From positions 35,860 to 99,859 of IMG/VR virus record IMGVR_UViG_3300046314_000558: a DNA stretch of 64,000 nucleotides; one strand, 5' to 3'. This DNA comes from a virus. Below, piece after piece: positions 1 through 9,533 of the stretch; position 1 is the stretch's first letter; each line of letters opens with the position of its first letter. The notes under the pieces were generated by a model, which saw nothing but the letters and a program-made list of their open reading frames with translations, made no database searches and was not told the origin of the DNA. The position numbers were made by a program, and so were the translations under genes.

Positions 1-2
1 AC

Positions 3-695
3 ATCGTTGGAAACGAAAGCCCTGTTAGCGTTGAAAGCGTTGAGCGTGCTGCTGAACAACTGGGTAAAACCACTCGTAGCATTGCATCTAAACTGCGTCA
101 ACTAGACCGTGAAGTTGCTAGTCTTGCAAAAGAAAAAACCAGCGCATTTACTGAAGCAGAAGGCACTGATCTTGCCGACTTCGTTCACGCTAACGCCGGT
201 AACTTGACATACAAAGATATTGCTGAAAACTTTGCTGGCGGTAAATTCACTGCCAAACAAATTCAAGGCAAACTGTTGGCCTTGGAATTGACTGGTTCAG
301 TTAAGCCAGCCGAAAAAGTTGAAGTTGCACGTACATACACAGAAGCCGAAGAAATGACTTTTGTGAAAATGGCTGATGCAGGTAGCTACATTGAAGAAAT
401 CGCTGCTAAACTCAACAAGACAGTTGCATCAGTTCGTGGTAAAGCACTGAGCTTGACTCGCAAAGGTCAAATTGCCAAAATTCCAGCACAAAAAGAATCT
501 CATGCCAAAGAGTCCGTTGACCAAGTAAGCGCATTGGGTGCAGCTATTGCAACAATGACCGTAGCAGAAATTGCTGCTAAGGTTGACAAAACAGAGCGTG
601 GTCTGCGTACATTGCTGACTCGCCGTGGTATCAAAGTTGCTGACTATGACGGTGCAGCTAAAAAAGCCAAAGCAGAAGCCAAAGCTGCTGCTTAA
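3..695 (+). CDS. Partial DNA-binding-like protein with repeated helix-turn-helix units
   Basis: The reading frame is open from the window edge, so the 5' end is missing; about 230 residues are visible. Three or more short units resemble helix-turn-helix or Myb-like folds: 'VERAAEQLGKTTRSIASKL', 'IEEIAAKLNKTVASVRGKA' and 'VAEIAAKVDKTERGLRTLL', each with an E-x-A-A-x-x-x-x-K-T core. The tail is rich in Ala and Lys. I infer a phage DNA-binding protein that could coat or regulate DNA; the exact role is unknown. The frame contains a TTG at 204, but there is no reason to start there because the repeat pattern continues upstream. A strong terminator follows the stop codon. Confidence 0.6.
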   Translation: MVGNESPVSVESVERAAEQLGKTTRSIASKLRQLDREVASLAKEKTSAFTEAEGTDLADFVHANAGNLTYKDIAENFAGGKFTAKQIQGKLLALELTGSVKPAEKVEVARTYTEAEEMTFVKMADAGSYIEEIAAKLNKTVASVRGKALSLTRKGQIAKIPAQKESHAKESVDQVSALGAAIATMTVAEIAAKVDKTERGLRTLLTRRGIKVADYDGAAKKAKAEAKAAA

Positions 696-711
696 TTTGG
701 TTTAAACCAGT

Positions 712-746
712 AGCCCGGGAGTTCCATAAAGCTCCCGGGCTTTTTC
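712..746 (+). terminator. Rho-independent terminator after the HTH gene
   Basis: A perfect 10-bp stem (712-721 with 732-741, AGCCCGGGAG/CTCCCGGGCT) is followed directly by a T tract. It ends transcription of the first gene just before the Shine-Dalgarno sequence of the next. Confidence 0.9.
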
Positions 747-765
747 TGTTTAGGAGGTTCATAGT

Positions 766-1065
766 ATGCGTGTAACAATTACATACCATGACAACGAGTC
801 GTTTACAATGGAAGAAGTTGTAAAGCAGGCCGTACATAATTATGGAAAAGCAGCCCAAGTAGAAATCAAACCAGAATCTACCATGGCATATGACCACATC
901 TATTTTGGTTTACAGCAGTTGATAACTCACGAACAATTGAGTTTGCTGTATGATAGTGGTGCAACTTATCAGCAAGATTTAAAAAAGCTACGAGAGCAAG
1001 TAATGTACAAAGTTACTGAAATCGTGGATCAAGTTATTATTGACAATGAAGCGAAAGTAGGGTAA
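766..1065 (+). CDS. Hypothetical phage protein, 99 aa
   Basis: The gene has a strong ribosome binding site (AGGAGG at about 752) in front of an ATG and ends two bases before the helicase gene, so it leads the replication operon. The protein is acidic to neutral, with no membrane segment or recognisable motif. It may be an accessory replication protein because of its position, but I cannot assign a function. Confidence 0.65.
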   Translation: MRVTITYHDNESFTMEEVVKQAVHNYGKAAQVEIKPESTMAYDHIYFGLQQLITHEQLSLLYDSGATYQQDLKKLREQVMYKVTEIVDQVIIDNEAKVG

Positions 1066-1067
1066 TC

Positions 1068-2456
1068 TTGGATACTAGTGCAGTAGTCTTAAACAAATTA
1101 TTAACTGAGCGTAACCTAGATATCTGGGCTAAACTCAAGTTGGTATTTTTAGACCCTGCGTATTCTTCCTTGTACAGCGTAGTAAACAAATACTACGAAA
1201 AGTACAGCGCAATTCCGTCTTTTGACGATCTTGAGCTAACCTTAAGGGAGGGTCCGGCGTCTAAAACACTGGCAACTCTCCGGTTAACCGAGGTACCAGA
1301 CGTTTCCGCAGAAGTAGCACTGGACGCACTAATCGACCAGTATACTCAGAACGAAACGGTAAAACTATTAGATAAATTCGTAGACAAATTACCCCTCTAC
1401 GATACAAATGAAATTAAAGAAAGCTTAGCCTCGATTGCACTAACAATCGAGGAAAAGACGCATACGAGCGAAAAAGTATTTACAATGGCTGACATGATGA
1501 TGTTTAGCCATCCAGAAGATTTGGAGAAAGAGCGTGTTTACCTTGGTCTTAATAACGGCTTTGACAGTGTGCTTGGTGGCGTTGCTCGCCAAGAACTCAT
1601 ACTCATTGGGGGTAAACGGGGCTCTGGCAAATCTATTGCTAGTAGCAATCTGTTTGTTAATCAATATGAGTCTGGTAACAGTAGTATTTATTTCAGTATT
1701 GAAATGACCGCTAAAGAGACTATGGAGCGTAACCTATCTATCTTAGCTAACGTAAACCTGCAGAACCTAAAACAACACAAACTAACAGACGACGAACTAT
1801 TGCGAGTAGTAAAAGCTCGTGCTGAAATGTTTGTTGACAGCGGTGACCTAGTAAGCGAGTTTTTACGTCATCGTGACCGCTTTAAGTTTGAAGAAAAATT
1901 AGTGCGTAACTGTGTGCTAAAAGCAGATAATCAAATGATTATTGTTGATGACCGTGATCTGACCCTAAGTAGTATCGACTTGCACATTGGTAAAGCCAAA
2001 GCAAAGTTCGGTGACAAACTCAAGCTGGTGGTAGTTGACTACCTTAACCAAATTGTCCTAGAAGGAAACGATCAGTATGATTGGAAACCACAAATCGAAG
2101 TCAGCAAGAAACTTAAGAATCTCGCACGAAAGTACGAAATTGTCATGGTTAGTCCATATCAGATCGACAAAGACGGGGAAGCTCGTTTTGCGAAAGGAAT
2201 TCTTGACGCAGCGGATATTGCTCTTACCATGGAAGCTCACGATAAAGAGACCAACGCGATCTCGTTTGAAACGACCAAGATTCGTGGCGGCAAAGAAATG
2301 GCGTTTACAAGTCCAATTGACTGGGATACCTTACGTATCTCGCCACAGAGTGTGGATAAGCCTACAGCTAAAGAACCGATTAAAAAAGTAAAGAAAGGCC
2401 AAGAAGAAGCAGCACCTGTTAGCGATAGCGGAGCAGACTTACCTTGGAACGCATAA
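1068..2456 (+). CDS. Replicative DNA helicase (DnaB / T4 gp41-like)
   Basis: This is a hexameric 5'-3' helicase of the RecA-fold DnaB family that would unwind the phage fork and work with the primase encoded directly downstream. The Walker A motif GGKRGSGKS lies at about residues 181-189 and the Walker B strand 'KLVVVDYLN' at about 319-327, followed by the helicase region with 'VSPYQIDKDGEA'. The first 150 residues are the usual helical N-terminal domain. The start is a TTG two bases after the previous stop, preceded by AGGG; no ATG occurs until well inside the protein. The C-terminal 40 residues are charged and probably disordered. At 462 aa it is normal for the family. Confidence 0.92.
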   Translation: MDTSAVVLNKLLTERNLDIWAKLKLVFLDPAYSSLYSVVNKYYEKYSAIPSFDDLELTLREGPASKTLATLRLTEVPDVSAEVALDALIDQYTQNETVKLLDKFVDKLPLYDTNEIKESLASIALTIEEKTHTSEKVFTMADMMMFSHPEDLEKERVYLGLNNGFDSVLGGVARQELILIGGKRGSGKSIASSNLFVNQYESGNSSIYFSIEMTAKETMERNLSILANVNLQNLKQHKLTDDELLRVVKARAEMFVDSGDLVSEFLRHRDRFKFEEKLVRNCVLKADNQMIIVDDRDLTLSSIDLHIGKAKAKFGDKLKLVVVDYLNQIVLEGNDQYDWKPQIEVSKKLKNLARKYEIVMVSPYQIDKDGEARFAKGILDAADIALTMEAHDKETNAISFETTKIRGGKEMAFTSPIDWDTLRISPQSVDKPTAKEPIKKVKKGQEEAAPVSDSGADLPWNA

Positions 2457-3311
2457 ATGTCAGACCCAGTACTAGAACTAATACAGAAGAACGATCTCCA
2501 GTTTACAGTATCTGGGCGCGACTACTTAATAAAATGCCTGAACCCAGACCACAGTGACTCAAACCCTAGCTTTCGTGTAGACAAAGTTAGTGGTGTGGCT
2601 CACTGCTTTGCGTGTGGGTTCAAAACTAATCTTTTTAAGTTTTACGGGGTTTTCACAAACCCAGTACCTATTAAGATTATGGCACTAAAAGAAAAGTTGA
2701 ACATATTAAAACGGTTTGGTCAAGAACTGGAACTTCCACAAGGCTACACTCCTTGGACAAAACAATTCCGTGGTGTAAGTCCACAAACACTAAAGCAGTT
2801 TGGTGCTTTTTACACCAATCAAGTTGAAAAGCTACAAGATCGAATTGTATTCCCAGTAAAAGATATTACTGGTAAAAATGTGGTATTCATTGCTCGTCAT
2901 ACTATGTCGCAGGGAAATCCTCGTTATGTTAACTATCCACAAGGTGTTAAGATTCCAGTGTTTCCATCACACTTACCAAGCGGCTACAGTTCAATGGTGA
3001 TTGTAGAAGGCATGTTTGATATGCTTAACCTATACGACAAAGGCTGTGAAAACGTGGTATGTGCATTTGGCACTAATACCTTACAAAATGAAACAAAGTC
3101 TAAATTATTGCCATTTAAAGCACAAGGTATTACACACGTATACCTGCTGTTTGACGGTGATGAAGCAGGACGCAAAGCTGCCAAATTAATGAAGCCCATT
3201 ATCGAAGAAGAAGGCTTTATTGTTGAAATTATAGATTTACCTGATGGAACTGACCCAGGTGAACTAGACACAGAGAATGTACGAAGCATTGCCGAGTACG
3301 TTAATAAATAA
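2457..3311 (+). CDS. DNA primase (DnaG-type, zinc finger plus TOPRIM)
   Basis: Primase that makes RNA primers for lagging-strand synthesis. A CHC2-like zinc site is visible (C27, H32, C50, C53), and the TOPRIM domain has the conserved glutamate in 'VIVEGMFDML' (about residues 180-189) and the DxD-type motif in 'LLFDGDEAG'. At 284 aa it is shorter than bacterial DnaG (about 600) and has no separate helicase-binding domain, as is usual in phages with a separate helicase gene. Its ATG follows the helicase stop with no gap, which suggests translational coupling and a helicase-primase pair. Confidence 0.92.
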   Translation: MSDPVLELIQKNDLQFTVSGRDYLIKCLNPDHSDSNPSFRVDKVSGVAHCFACGFKTNLFKFYGVFTNPVPIKIMALKEKLNILKRFGQELELPQGYTPWTKQFRGVSPQTLKQFGAFYTNQVEKLQDRIVFPVKDITGKNVVFIARHTMSQGNPRYVNYPQGVKIPVFPSHLPSGYSSMVIVEGMFDMLNLYDKGCENVVCAFGTNTLQNETKSKLLPFKAQGITHVYLLFDGDEAGRKAAKLMKPIIEEEGFIVEIIDLPDGTDPGELDTENVRSIAEYVNK

Positions 3312-3313
3312 AC

Positions 3314-3342
3314 TTGAAATGTTAGCCAAGATACGCTATAAT
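3314..3342 (+). promoter_or_regulatory. Sigma-70-like promoter for the DNA polymerase gene
   Basis: TTGAAA at 3314-3319, a 17-base spacer, then a perfect TATAAT at 3337-3342. It lies in the short gap after the primase stop and 22 bases before the polymerase ATG, with an AAAGGA ribosome binding site between. Confidence 0.88.
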
Positions 3343-3364
3343 AAAGTATCAAAGGAAATTATAA

Positions 3365-5644
3365 ATGAAAATTGCCATTATTGACAAAGCACCCAATCGA
3401 ACACGCTATAGTGACTATTTTGAGTTCGAGTACGATCAGTTTCACATGAGTTCTGTGCCAATCACCAAGCTACTGAAAAAAGATGTAGATTTGGTAGTGG
3501 ACTTGGAGCCGTATGATTTTGTGATCTTGGTTGGAGCAGAGGCTGCCAAAGAGTATGCAAAAATTACATCAGTAACCAACATGGCTGGTCAACTGGTGCA
3601 AGACAAATTCATTGCTATTTCAAACCCAGCAATGTTGAGCTTTAAACCAGAAGGCAAGCCTGACTTTCAGCGTGCAGTTGATCGTATTCACAAGTACGTT
3701 AAGGGTCAGCTAAAGCCCGCAGTACAAGGTGACTTTGCTGGAATTGATGACACTAACGAAGCCAAGCGATTCTTGCGTGAAGTGCTAGACAATGCTCAAG
3801 GCTATGTTGCATGGGACACGGAAACAACTTGCCTTTATCCACGAGACGGATATGTGCTTGGCGTGTCTATGAGCTACAAGAGCAAGCACGGCAGATATAT
3901 CTTAACAGATTGCTTGGACGATGTTTGCCTAGACTTAATGCGTAAAATTGCCCGTGAGTTTTACACAGTATTTCATAACATGAAGTTTGACTTTAAGATG
4001 ATTAAGTATCACCTTGATATCGACTTTCCTCGTAAGCGGGTGCATGACACTATGGTTATGCACTATGTTCTTGATGAAACTGACTCACACGGCTTGAAAC
4101 CACTAGCCCTAAAGTACACCGATTACGGTGACTATGATTCAGAACTTGATGACTTTAAAAAGGCATACTGTGCAGCACATGGCTTGTTGCAAGATGACTT
4201 TACATATGACCTTATTCCCTTTGATACAATTAGTCGTTATGCTTCTATTGACACAGCCGTTACATACGACCTTTTCCACAAGTTCTGGCCGATTGTCCAA
4301 ACCAATGATAAACTGCGTAAAGTTTACGAAGAAATCTTGATTCCTGGTACACTGTTCCTAATGGACATGGAAGAAGTAGGTATTCCTATGAGTACTGAAC
4401 GCATGGCCGCAGCTAGCAAGTACTTGGATTATGAGATTGAAGAAGCTAAAAAAGTTGTTTACAGCTTTGATGCAGTAAAGCAGTATGAAAAAGATAGTGG
4501 AAAGATCTTTAACCCTAATTCAGTTATGCAGCTTCGCGTTGTGTTATTCGACTATTTGGGTCTTAACCCAACTGGTAAAAAGACTGCAACTGGTGCTGTT
4601 TCTACTGATGCTGAAGTTCTTGGTGAGTTATCTGATGAGCATCCACTACCTGCCGCAATTTTAAAAGTGCGTCAGCTTGGCAAGATTCAGAATACTTATA
4701 TTCAAAAGATTCTGCCAGAAATTGATCGTGACGGTCGTATTCGTACTAACTTCAACTTGATCTTTACTACCAGCGGACGTCTTAGCTCTAGTGGCAAGTT
4801 TAACGCTCAACAGATTCCTCGCGATGACCCTATTATCAAAGGCTGTATCGAAGCTCCAGCTGGCTACAAGATTGTATCACAAGACTTGACCACAGCCGAA
4901 ATGTATTATGCAGCTGTGCTAAGTGGTGACAAGAACTTGCAAGAAGTATTCTCTAGTGGCGGCGACTTTCACTCAACAATTGCTAAAATGGTATTTTCAT
5001 TGCCATGTGCAGTTGAAGATGTTAAAAAGCTATTTGGCTCAATGCGTCAATCAGCTAAGGCTATTTCTTTTGGTATTTTGTATGGTTCGGGTGCTAATAA
5101 AGTATCTCAGACTGTATCAAAAGCTACTGGCGAGAATTACCCAGTTGAGCAAGCCCGTGACGATATTAAACAATACTTTACTAAGTTCAGTCGCCTTAAA
5201 AAGTGGCTGGAAGACCGCAAAAACTTTATTCAAACAAATGGTTACACATACTCATTTTTTGGGCGTAAACGCAGATTACCTAATGTATTTAGCGCAGATA
5301 AAGGTATTGCAGCTCACGAAGTCCGTTCAGGAATTAACGCCGAAGTACAAAGCCTTGCCAGTGATGTTAACTTACTTGGCGCTATGCGAACAGCGGAAGA
5401 GATTGCAGCAAAAGGGCTAGATGCTAAAATCTTTATGCTGGTTCATGACTCAATTGTTGCGCTCGTAAAAGACGAAGATGTGGTGGAATACTGCGAGATC
5501 CTAAAGCGTAACACGCAACACCAATGGGGATGTGAGATTCCAAATGCCCCAATCGGTGTAGATCAAGATATCGGCGAGGATTATAGTTTTGGACATTTCT
5601 CAGAAACATACAAGTTTGTTGGAGATACGCTGGCCCGTATTTAA
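3365..5644 (+). CDS. DNA polymerase, family A (Pol I-like) with 3'-5' exonuclease
   Basis: Replicative polymerase of 759 aa. The 3'-5' proofreading domain has the DxE motif (D151, E153 in 'AWDTETT') and the ExoII-like 'FHNMKFDFKM'. Polymerase motif A is 'SQDLTTAEMYY', the O-helix is 'RQSAKAISFGILYG' and motif C is 'LVHDSIV'. No 5' nuclease domain is present; that activity is supplied by the separate FEN gene at 12404-13249. The residue equivalent to E. coli Phe762 is Phe569, as in bacterial Pol I. The gene has its own promoter and its last 56 bases overlap the next frame. Confidence 0.96.
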   Translation: MKIAIIDKAPNRTRYSDYFEFEYDQFHMSSVPITKLLKKDVDLVVDLEPYDFVILVGAEAAKEYAKITSVTNMAGQLVQDKFIAISNPAMLSFKPEGKPDFQRAVDRIHKYVKGQLKPAVQGDFAGIDDTNEAKRFLREVLDNAQGYVAWDTETTCLYPRDGYVLGVSMSYKSKHGRYILTDCLDDVCLDLMRKIAREFYTVFHNMKFDFKMIKYHLDIDFPRKRVHDTMVMHYVLDETDSHGLKPLALKYTDYGDYDSELDDFKKAYCAAHGLLQDDFTYDLIPFDTISRYASIDTAVTYDLFHKFWPIVQTNDKLRKVYEEILIPGTLFLMDMEEVGIPMSTERMAAASKYLDYEIEEAKKVVYSFDAVKQYEKDSGKIFNPNSVMQLRVVLFDYLGLNPTGKKTATGAVSTDAEVLGELSDEHPLPAAILKVRQLGKIQNTYIQKILPEIDRDGRIRTNFNLIFTTSGRLSSSGKFNAQQIPRDDPIIKGCIEAPAGYKIVSQDLTTAEMYYAAVLSGDKNLQEVFSSGGDFHSTIAKMVFSLPCAVEDVKKLFGSMRQSAKAISFGILYGSGANKVSQTVSKATGENYPVEQARDDIKQYFTKFSRLKKWLEDRKNFIQTNGYTYSFFGRKRRLPNVFSADKGIAAHEVRSGINAEVQSLASDVNLLGAMRTAEEIAAKGLDAKIFMLVHDSIVALVKDEDVVEYCEILKRNTQHQWGCEIPNAPIGVDQDIGEDYSFGHFSETYKFVGDTLARI

Positions 5645-6140
5645 GTTAGGTGATAAGAAACCAACCCAGCAAGATGGGCTGGTATTCTATCATACACACT
5701 ACGTAGATGAAAACAACTGTGAGACTTATAGCGTTAGAATGGTTGATGATAAAACTCTACCACAAAAGACGCTTGGTCTCCGACGTCTAGCAATGAAAGC
5801 ACTAAAGGTTGAGCTGTTCCCAATCCGCACAGCTATCTACTTTTTAGCAGACTTGGTTAAACTTGCAAAAGCAACCACTTGGTTTGTTGACAGCAGTGGC
5901 AGAGTATTTCAGTACGAAAAAACCACACGCGCCAAACTCACAACAAAGAAACTAAAAAATGTTTTACCTGCAGAGGGGCTAGGGTGTGTGTTTGAATTAG
6001 TGGGAGTACCTAACCGATTTAAAGCAATGCGTCACCCTGATACTACAGAACAGTATGCCAGAGTATTGCAGTTGGGTATGGCATTTATTTTTTATGGTTT
6101 TTGTAGTGAGCACAAGCCTGATAGTTGGAGAATGGTTTAA
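5589..6140 (+). CDS. Hypothetical protein downstream of DNA polymerase
   Basis: The frame continues from within the end of the polymerase gene to directly before the helicase ATG. No ATG is near the front: TTG at 5589 is possible but not certain, and the true start may lie after the polymerase stop. The protein is basic (about 183 aa at most) with a central helical part ('LGLRRLAMKALKVELFP') and no catalytic motif I recognise. Its place between the polymerase and the UvsW-like helicase suggests a replication accessory role. Confidence 0.6.
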   Translation: MDISQKHTSLLEIRWPVFKLGDKKPTQQDGLVFYHTHYVDENNCETYSVRMVDDKTLPQKTLGLRRLAMKALKVELFPIRTAIYFLADLVKLAKATTWFVDSSGRVFQYEKTTRAKLTTKKLKNVLPAEGLGCVFELVGVPNRFKAMRHPDTTEQYARVLQLGMAFIFYGFCSEHKPDSWRMV

Positions 6141-7436
6141 ATGCCTAAAGCAGTAATATCAAATCGTATTTACATGGATAATCCTGGTGTAGAACACACA
6201 AAAAAGATTATCGGTGCACTTACCTACAAAATCAAAAAAGACACTGGTTCAAAGCGTTTTGCTACAGTAGAAACTATCAAGAATTATAAGGTGCTGCCCA
6301 AAGGTATTCTATCAATTCCCCAAGGTCGCCTAGACTTAATTCCCGAAGACTATGAAATCATTGATAAACGATTGCTTGAGGATGTACCTTTCCCAACGCC
6401 TAAATATCCTCTACGACCCGAACAGCAAGTGGTTTATGACCCAATCGACGACACGTGCTTTATCAATGCCCTTGTGGGATGGGGAAAGACTTTTACAGCC
6501 TTACACCTTGCTCACAAGTTCGGACAAAAAACTCTTGTTATCACCCACACAGCTGCACTCCGAGACCAGTGGTGCGAAGAAATTGAAGTCCTATTCGGGA
6601 CGCAGTGCGGAGTTATTGGTGGTGGACGAGTTGACCACGCCGACCACTTTATCACAGTGGCCAATATACAGACGCTCAGCAAGTGTGCTGGTGACTTGGC
6701 TAAGGAGTTTGGGACTATTATCTTGGACGAAGCCCACCACTGTCCTGCCACTACATTTGCACAAACAGTGGACGTATTCCATGCCCGCTACCGAATTGCT
6801 CTTAGTGGCACAATGATTCGCAAAGACGGCAAACACATCTTGTTTGGTGACTATTTTGGCCCTCTAGTATACAAGCCACCACAGTCGAATACACTGACTC
6901 CAACAGTGCACATTGTTAAGTCGGGTATTACACTAAAGCCAGGTGTACCTTGGGTTGAAAAAGTCACAGAACTACTAGAATCAGAAAAGTACAGGCAATT
7001 TATTGCAACCATTGCACTAATGCATATGCAAGAGGGTCACTCAGTGTTGGTAATTGCTGACCGAGTGGAGTTTTTACACAAAGTGAAAGAATACATTGGC
7101 GAAGATTGCGCGGTTGTTACAGGCGACACAGATTACGAAGAACGACAGTACGTCAAACAAGAAGTCCTCTCAGGAAACAAAAAAGCCATATGCGGAAGCA
7201 GGCAAATATTCTCAGAAGGCATATCTATTAACACACTCAGCTGTGTTATCCTTGCAGCCCCAATGAGTAACGATAGTCTGCTAGAACAAATTGTGGGTCG
7301 CGTTCAACGATTGCATGAAGGTAAACTTGACCCACTAGTTGTGGACATTAACTTTGCTGGTTATGCGGATAAAAAACAAAACAACGATAGACTAGCCTTG
7401 TATTTACGTAAAGGCTGGCAGGTAATAACAGCATGA
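6141..7436 (+). CDS. Superfamily 2 helicase, UvsW-like
   Basis: ATP-dependent helicase/annealing enzyme that in T4-type phages resolves R-loops and remodels recombination intermediates. Motif I is GWGKT at residues 113-117, motif II is DEAH at 196-199, motif III is 'LSGTM', and motif VI is 'QIVGRVQR' near residue 385. Length 431 aa, close to T4 UvsW (about 500). It starts one base after the previous stop. A promoter for the next transcription unit begins 13 bases after its end. Confidence 0.9.
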   Translation: MPKAVISNRIYMDNPGVEHTKKIIGALTYKIKKDTGSKRFATVETIKNYKVLPKGILSIPQGRLDLIPEDYEIIDKRLLEDVPFPTPKYPLRPEQQVVYDPIDDTCFINALVGWGKTFTALHLAHKFGQKTLVITHTAALRDQWCEEIEVLFGTQCGVIGGGRVDHADHFITVANIQTLSKCAGDLAKEFGTIILDEAHHCPATTFAQTVDVFHARYRIALSGTMIRKDGKHILFGDYFGPLVYKPPQSNTLTPTVHIVKSGITLKPGVPWVEKVTELLESEKYRQFIATIALMHMQEGHSVLVIADRVEFLHKVKEYIGEDCAVVTGDTDYEERQYVKQEVLSGNKKAICGSRQIFSEGISINTLSCVILAAPMSNDSLLEQIVGRVQRLHEGKLDPLVVDINFAGYADKKQNNDRLALYLRKGWQVITA

Positions 7437-7448
7437 TAAAATTTACAC

Positions 7449-7477
7449 TTGCAGTAGCTTCGCTATTATGCTATAAT
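7449..7477 (+). promoter_or_regulatory. Sigma-70-like promoter before the 7497 gene and SSB
   Basis: TTGCAG at 7449-7454, 17-base spacer, perfect TATAAT at 7472-7477, in the 60-base gap after the helicase. The next gene starts 20 bases downstream with an AAGGA ribosome binding site. Confidence 0.85.
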
Positions 7478-7496
7478 ATAGTCTAAGTTAAGGATT

Positions 7497-7874
7497 ATGG
7501 CACTCTTTTTTAACCTGGATTTATTAGAAACAGAAACACATTGTGACCCTAAATTAATGTTAAGTATGCTGGAAAGGCATTTTAGCAAAAAGCCAATACC
7601 GAAAAACCACCGTGAACTAAATAGTTTCAAAAACTTGTCGGGTCACAGCTTTTTGTTAAATGCCCAACCTCTTTTCCAAGAAACTTGTGATATTGCACAC
7701 AAAGCGCAATATATCAGACTTGCAGGAAGGCGTGATTATAGCTTATATAAACTTTATCGTGTAGTCTACCTAGACTTAACCTATTTCAAAGATCTTGACT
7801 TAGACGCACTAAAACACAACCCACTGCTTACAATAACAGACAACAAAATTTACTTCAAATACGAAAATAACTAA
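7497..7874 (+). CDS. Hypothetical protein, 125 aa
   Basis: First gene after the 7449 promoter, with AAGGA before its ATG, and only two bases from the SSB gene. It is lysine-rich and has no membrane segment or motif that I recognise. Co-transcription with the single-strand binding protein suggests a role in replication or recombination, which is inference. Confidence 0.65.
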   Translation: MALFFNLDLLETETHCDPKLMLSMLERHFSKKPIPKNHRELNSFKNLSGHSFLLNAQPLFQETCDIAHKAQYIRLAGRRDYSLYKLYRVVYLDLTYFKDLDLDALKHNPLLTITDNKIYFKYENN

Positions 7875-7876
7875 TT

Positions 7877-8518
7877 ATGGCAATTTCATTTAAAAACACC
7901 AAAGGCAAAGCTCAATCAAACAAAGTTGAGGCTTACGAGTACAAAGACGGCGAAAACACAGTTCGACTAGTAGGCGGCGTTCTTCCACGCTATATTTACT
8001 GGATCAAGGGCAGCAACAACAAGGATATTCCTGTTGAATGTTTGGCTTTCAGCCGCGACAAAGAAAAATTCGATAACATCGAAAAAGATCATGTCCCACA
8101 GTTCTACCCAGAGCTGAAGTGCTCATGGAGTTATACAGTTAACTGTATTGACCCAAAAGACGGCAAAGTCAAAGCTCTGAACTTGAAAAAGAAACTGTTT
8201 GAGCAAATTGTAAGTGCAGCAGAAGACTTGGGCGATCCAACAGATTTTGATACTGGTTGGGACGTTGTGTTCAAGCGCACTAAGACTGGGCCTCTAGCCT
8301 TTAATATCAGCTACGATCTCTCAGTACTACGTTGCAAGCCACGTAAGCTAACTGATGAAGAACGTGCAGCTGCTGAAGCAGCCAAGTCAATTGATGAAAA
8401 ATATCCTCGCCCAACAGAAGCCGAAGTGCTAGCCCTGTTGGAAAAAGTTACCTCTAACACAGATGACGGCGATGCAGGCGATGACTCTGCTCAAGAAGCT
8501 GTTAAAGAACTAGGTTGA
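7877..8518 (+). CDS. Single-stranded DNA-binding protein (phage type)
   Basis: A 213-aa protein with a beta-rich core (residues 1-160) and a C-terminal tail of Asp and Glu (from about residue 195, 'TDDGDAGDDSAQE'), the hallmark of SSBs that recruit replication partners. The core resembles T4-type and related phage SSBs in layout (basic N-terminus 'FKNTKGKAQ', aromatic residues 'YIYWIKG' and 'SWSYTV'). It would coat single strands at the fork and in recombination. A terminator follows directly, so it ends its transcription unit. Confidence 0.75.
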   Translation: MAISFKNTKGKAQSNKVEAYEYKDGENTVRLVGGVLPRYIYWIKGSNNKDIPVECLAFSRDKEKFDNIEKDHVPQFYPELKCSWSYTVNCIDPKDGKVKALNLKKKLFEQIVSAAEDLGDPTDFDTGWDVVFKRTKTGPLAFNISYDLSVLRCKPRKLTDEERAAAEAAKSIDEKYPRPTEAEVLALLEKVTSNTDDGDAGDDSAQEAVKELG

Positions 8519-8525
8519 TATATGT

Positions 8526-8560
8526 AGCCCGCAATCCTGAAAAGCTTGCGGGCTATTTTG
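8526..8560 (+). terminator. Terminator after SSB
   Basis: A 9-bp stem, AGCCCGCAA (8526-8534) with TTGCGGGCT (8546-8554), followed by a short imperfect T tract (ATTTTG). It would reduce read-through into the nuclease genes. Confidence 0.75.
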
Positions 8561-8573
8561 TCTGATAAACACA

Positions 8574-9533
8574 ATGAAAATACTATTTACAGCAGACGTA
8601 CATATTAAACTAGGTCAAAAGAATGTGCCAGTTGAGTGGTCACGAAACCGATTTCACCTATTTTGCAAGCAGTTTAGTGAAATGCAGCATGAAGCAGACT
8701 TGGTGATTGTGGGTGGCGATGTATTTGATCGACTACCTACAATGGATGAAGTTGAGCTTTACTTTGACTTTGTGGAAAGCTTTCACAAACCAACACTAAT
8801 CTATCCTGGCAATCATGAAATGTTGAAAAAAGACTCAACATTCTTGACTAACCTTAAAAAGTCTACACATCGACTAAATTCATTGGTAACTATTATAGAT
8901 GAATACTACTCGAACGATACAGTAGATATTATACCTTACAACAAACTGAAAGATTACGAAAAGCACGGATATAGTTTTAGCAACCGTATCTTGTGCACAC
9001 ACGTTCGTGGAGAGATTCCACCGCACGTTAAGCCAGAAGTAGACTTGGACTTATTTAATCGCTGGAACTTGGTACTAGCAGGCGACCTGCATTCATATGA
9101 AAATTGTCAGCGCAATATTCTTTATCCTGGCAGCCCTTATACTACTAGTTTTCACCGCTCCCGAGTCGATACTGGCGCTATTATCCTTGATGTTGATACT
9201 CTCAGTCATGAGTGGCGGAAGTTCAACTTACCACAGCTCATCAAGAAAACAATCACTGCCGAAGAGGCCTCCACCTCCGCCAATGCCACCGACTTTGACC
9301 ACACAATCTATGAAGTGCAAGGTGATATGCAAGAACTCGGAGAATTGCAAGATTCAGAGCTGATTGCCACCAAAGTCCTAAAACGCGATACCGACTCAGC
9401 ACTAATGCTAGACGCAGAAATGTCCTTGGATCAAGAAGTACGCGAGTACGTAACCTATATCTTAGAACTACCAGAACCCACGGTAGATAAGGTTTTAAAA
9501 GAAATGCAAAATCATGCAGAAAAATTCACCTAA
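8574..9533 (+). CDS. Recombination nuclease subunit, SbcD / Mre11 / T4 gp47-like
   Basis: Metallophosphoesterase-type nuclease that pairs with the SbcC-like ATPase at 9755-11593 to process DNA ends. The metal-binding motifs are in order: 'ADVH' near the N-terminus, 'VGGDVFDR' (about 48-55), 'YPGNHE' (about 77-82) and 'AGDLHS' (about 169-174). Length 319 aa, as in T4 gp47 (about 340). Its last 20 bases overlap the glutaredoxin gene. Confidence 0.92.
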   Translation: MKILFTADVHIKLGQKNVPVEWSRNRFHLFCKQFSEMQHEADLVIVGGDVFDRLPTMDEVELYFDFVESFHKPTLIYPGNHEMLKKDSTFLTNLKKSTHRLNSLVTIIDEYYSNDTVDIIPYNKLKDYEKHGYSFSNRILCTHVRGEIPPHVKPEVDLDLFNRWNLVLAGDLHSYENCQRNILYPGSPYTTSFHRSRVDTGAIILDVDTLSHEWRKFNLPQLIKKTITAEEASTSANATDFDHTIYEVQGDMQELGELQDSELIATKVLKRDTDSALMLDAEMSLDQEVREYVTYILELPEPTVDKVLKEMQNHAEKFT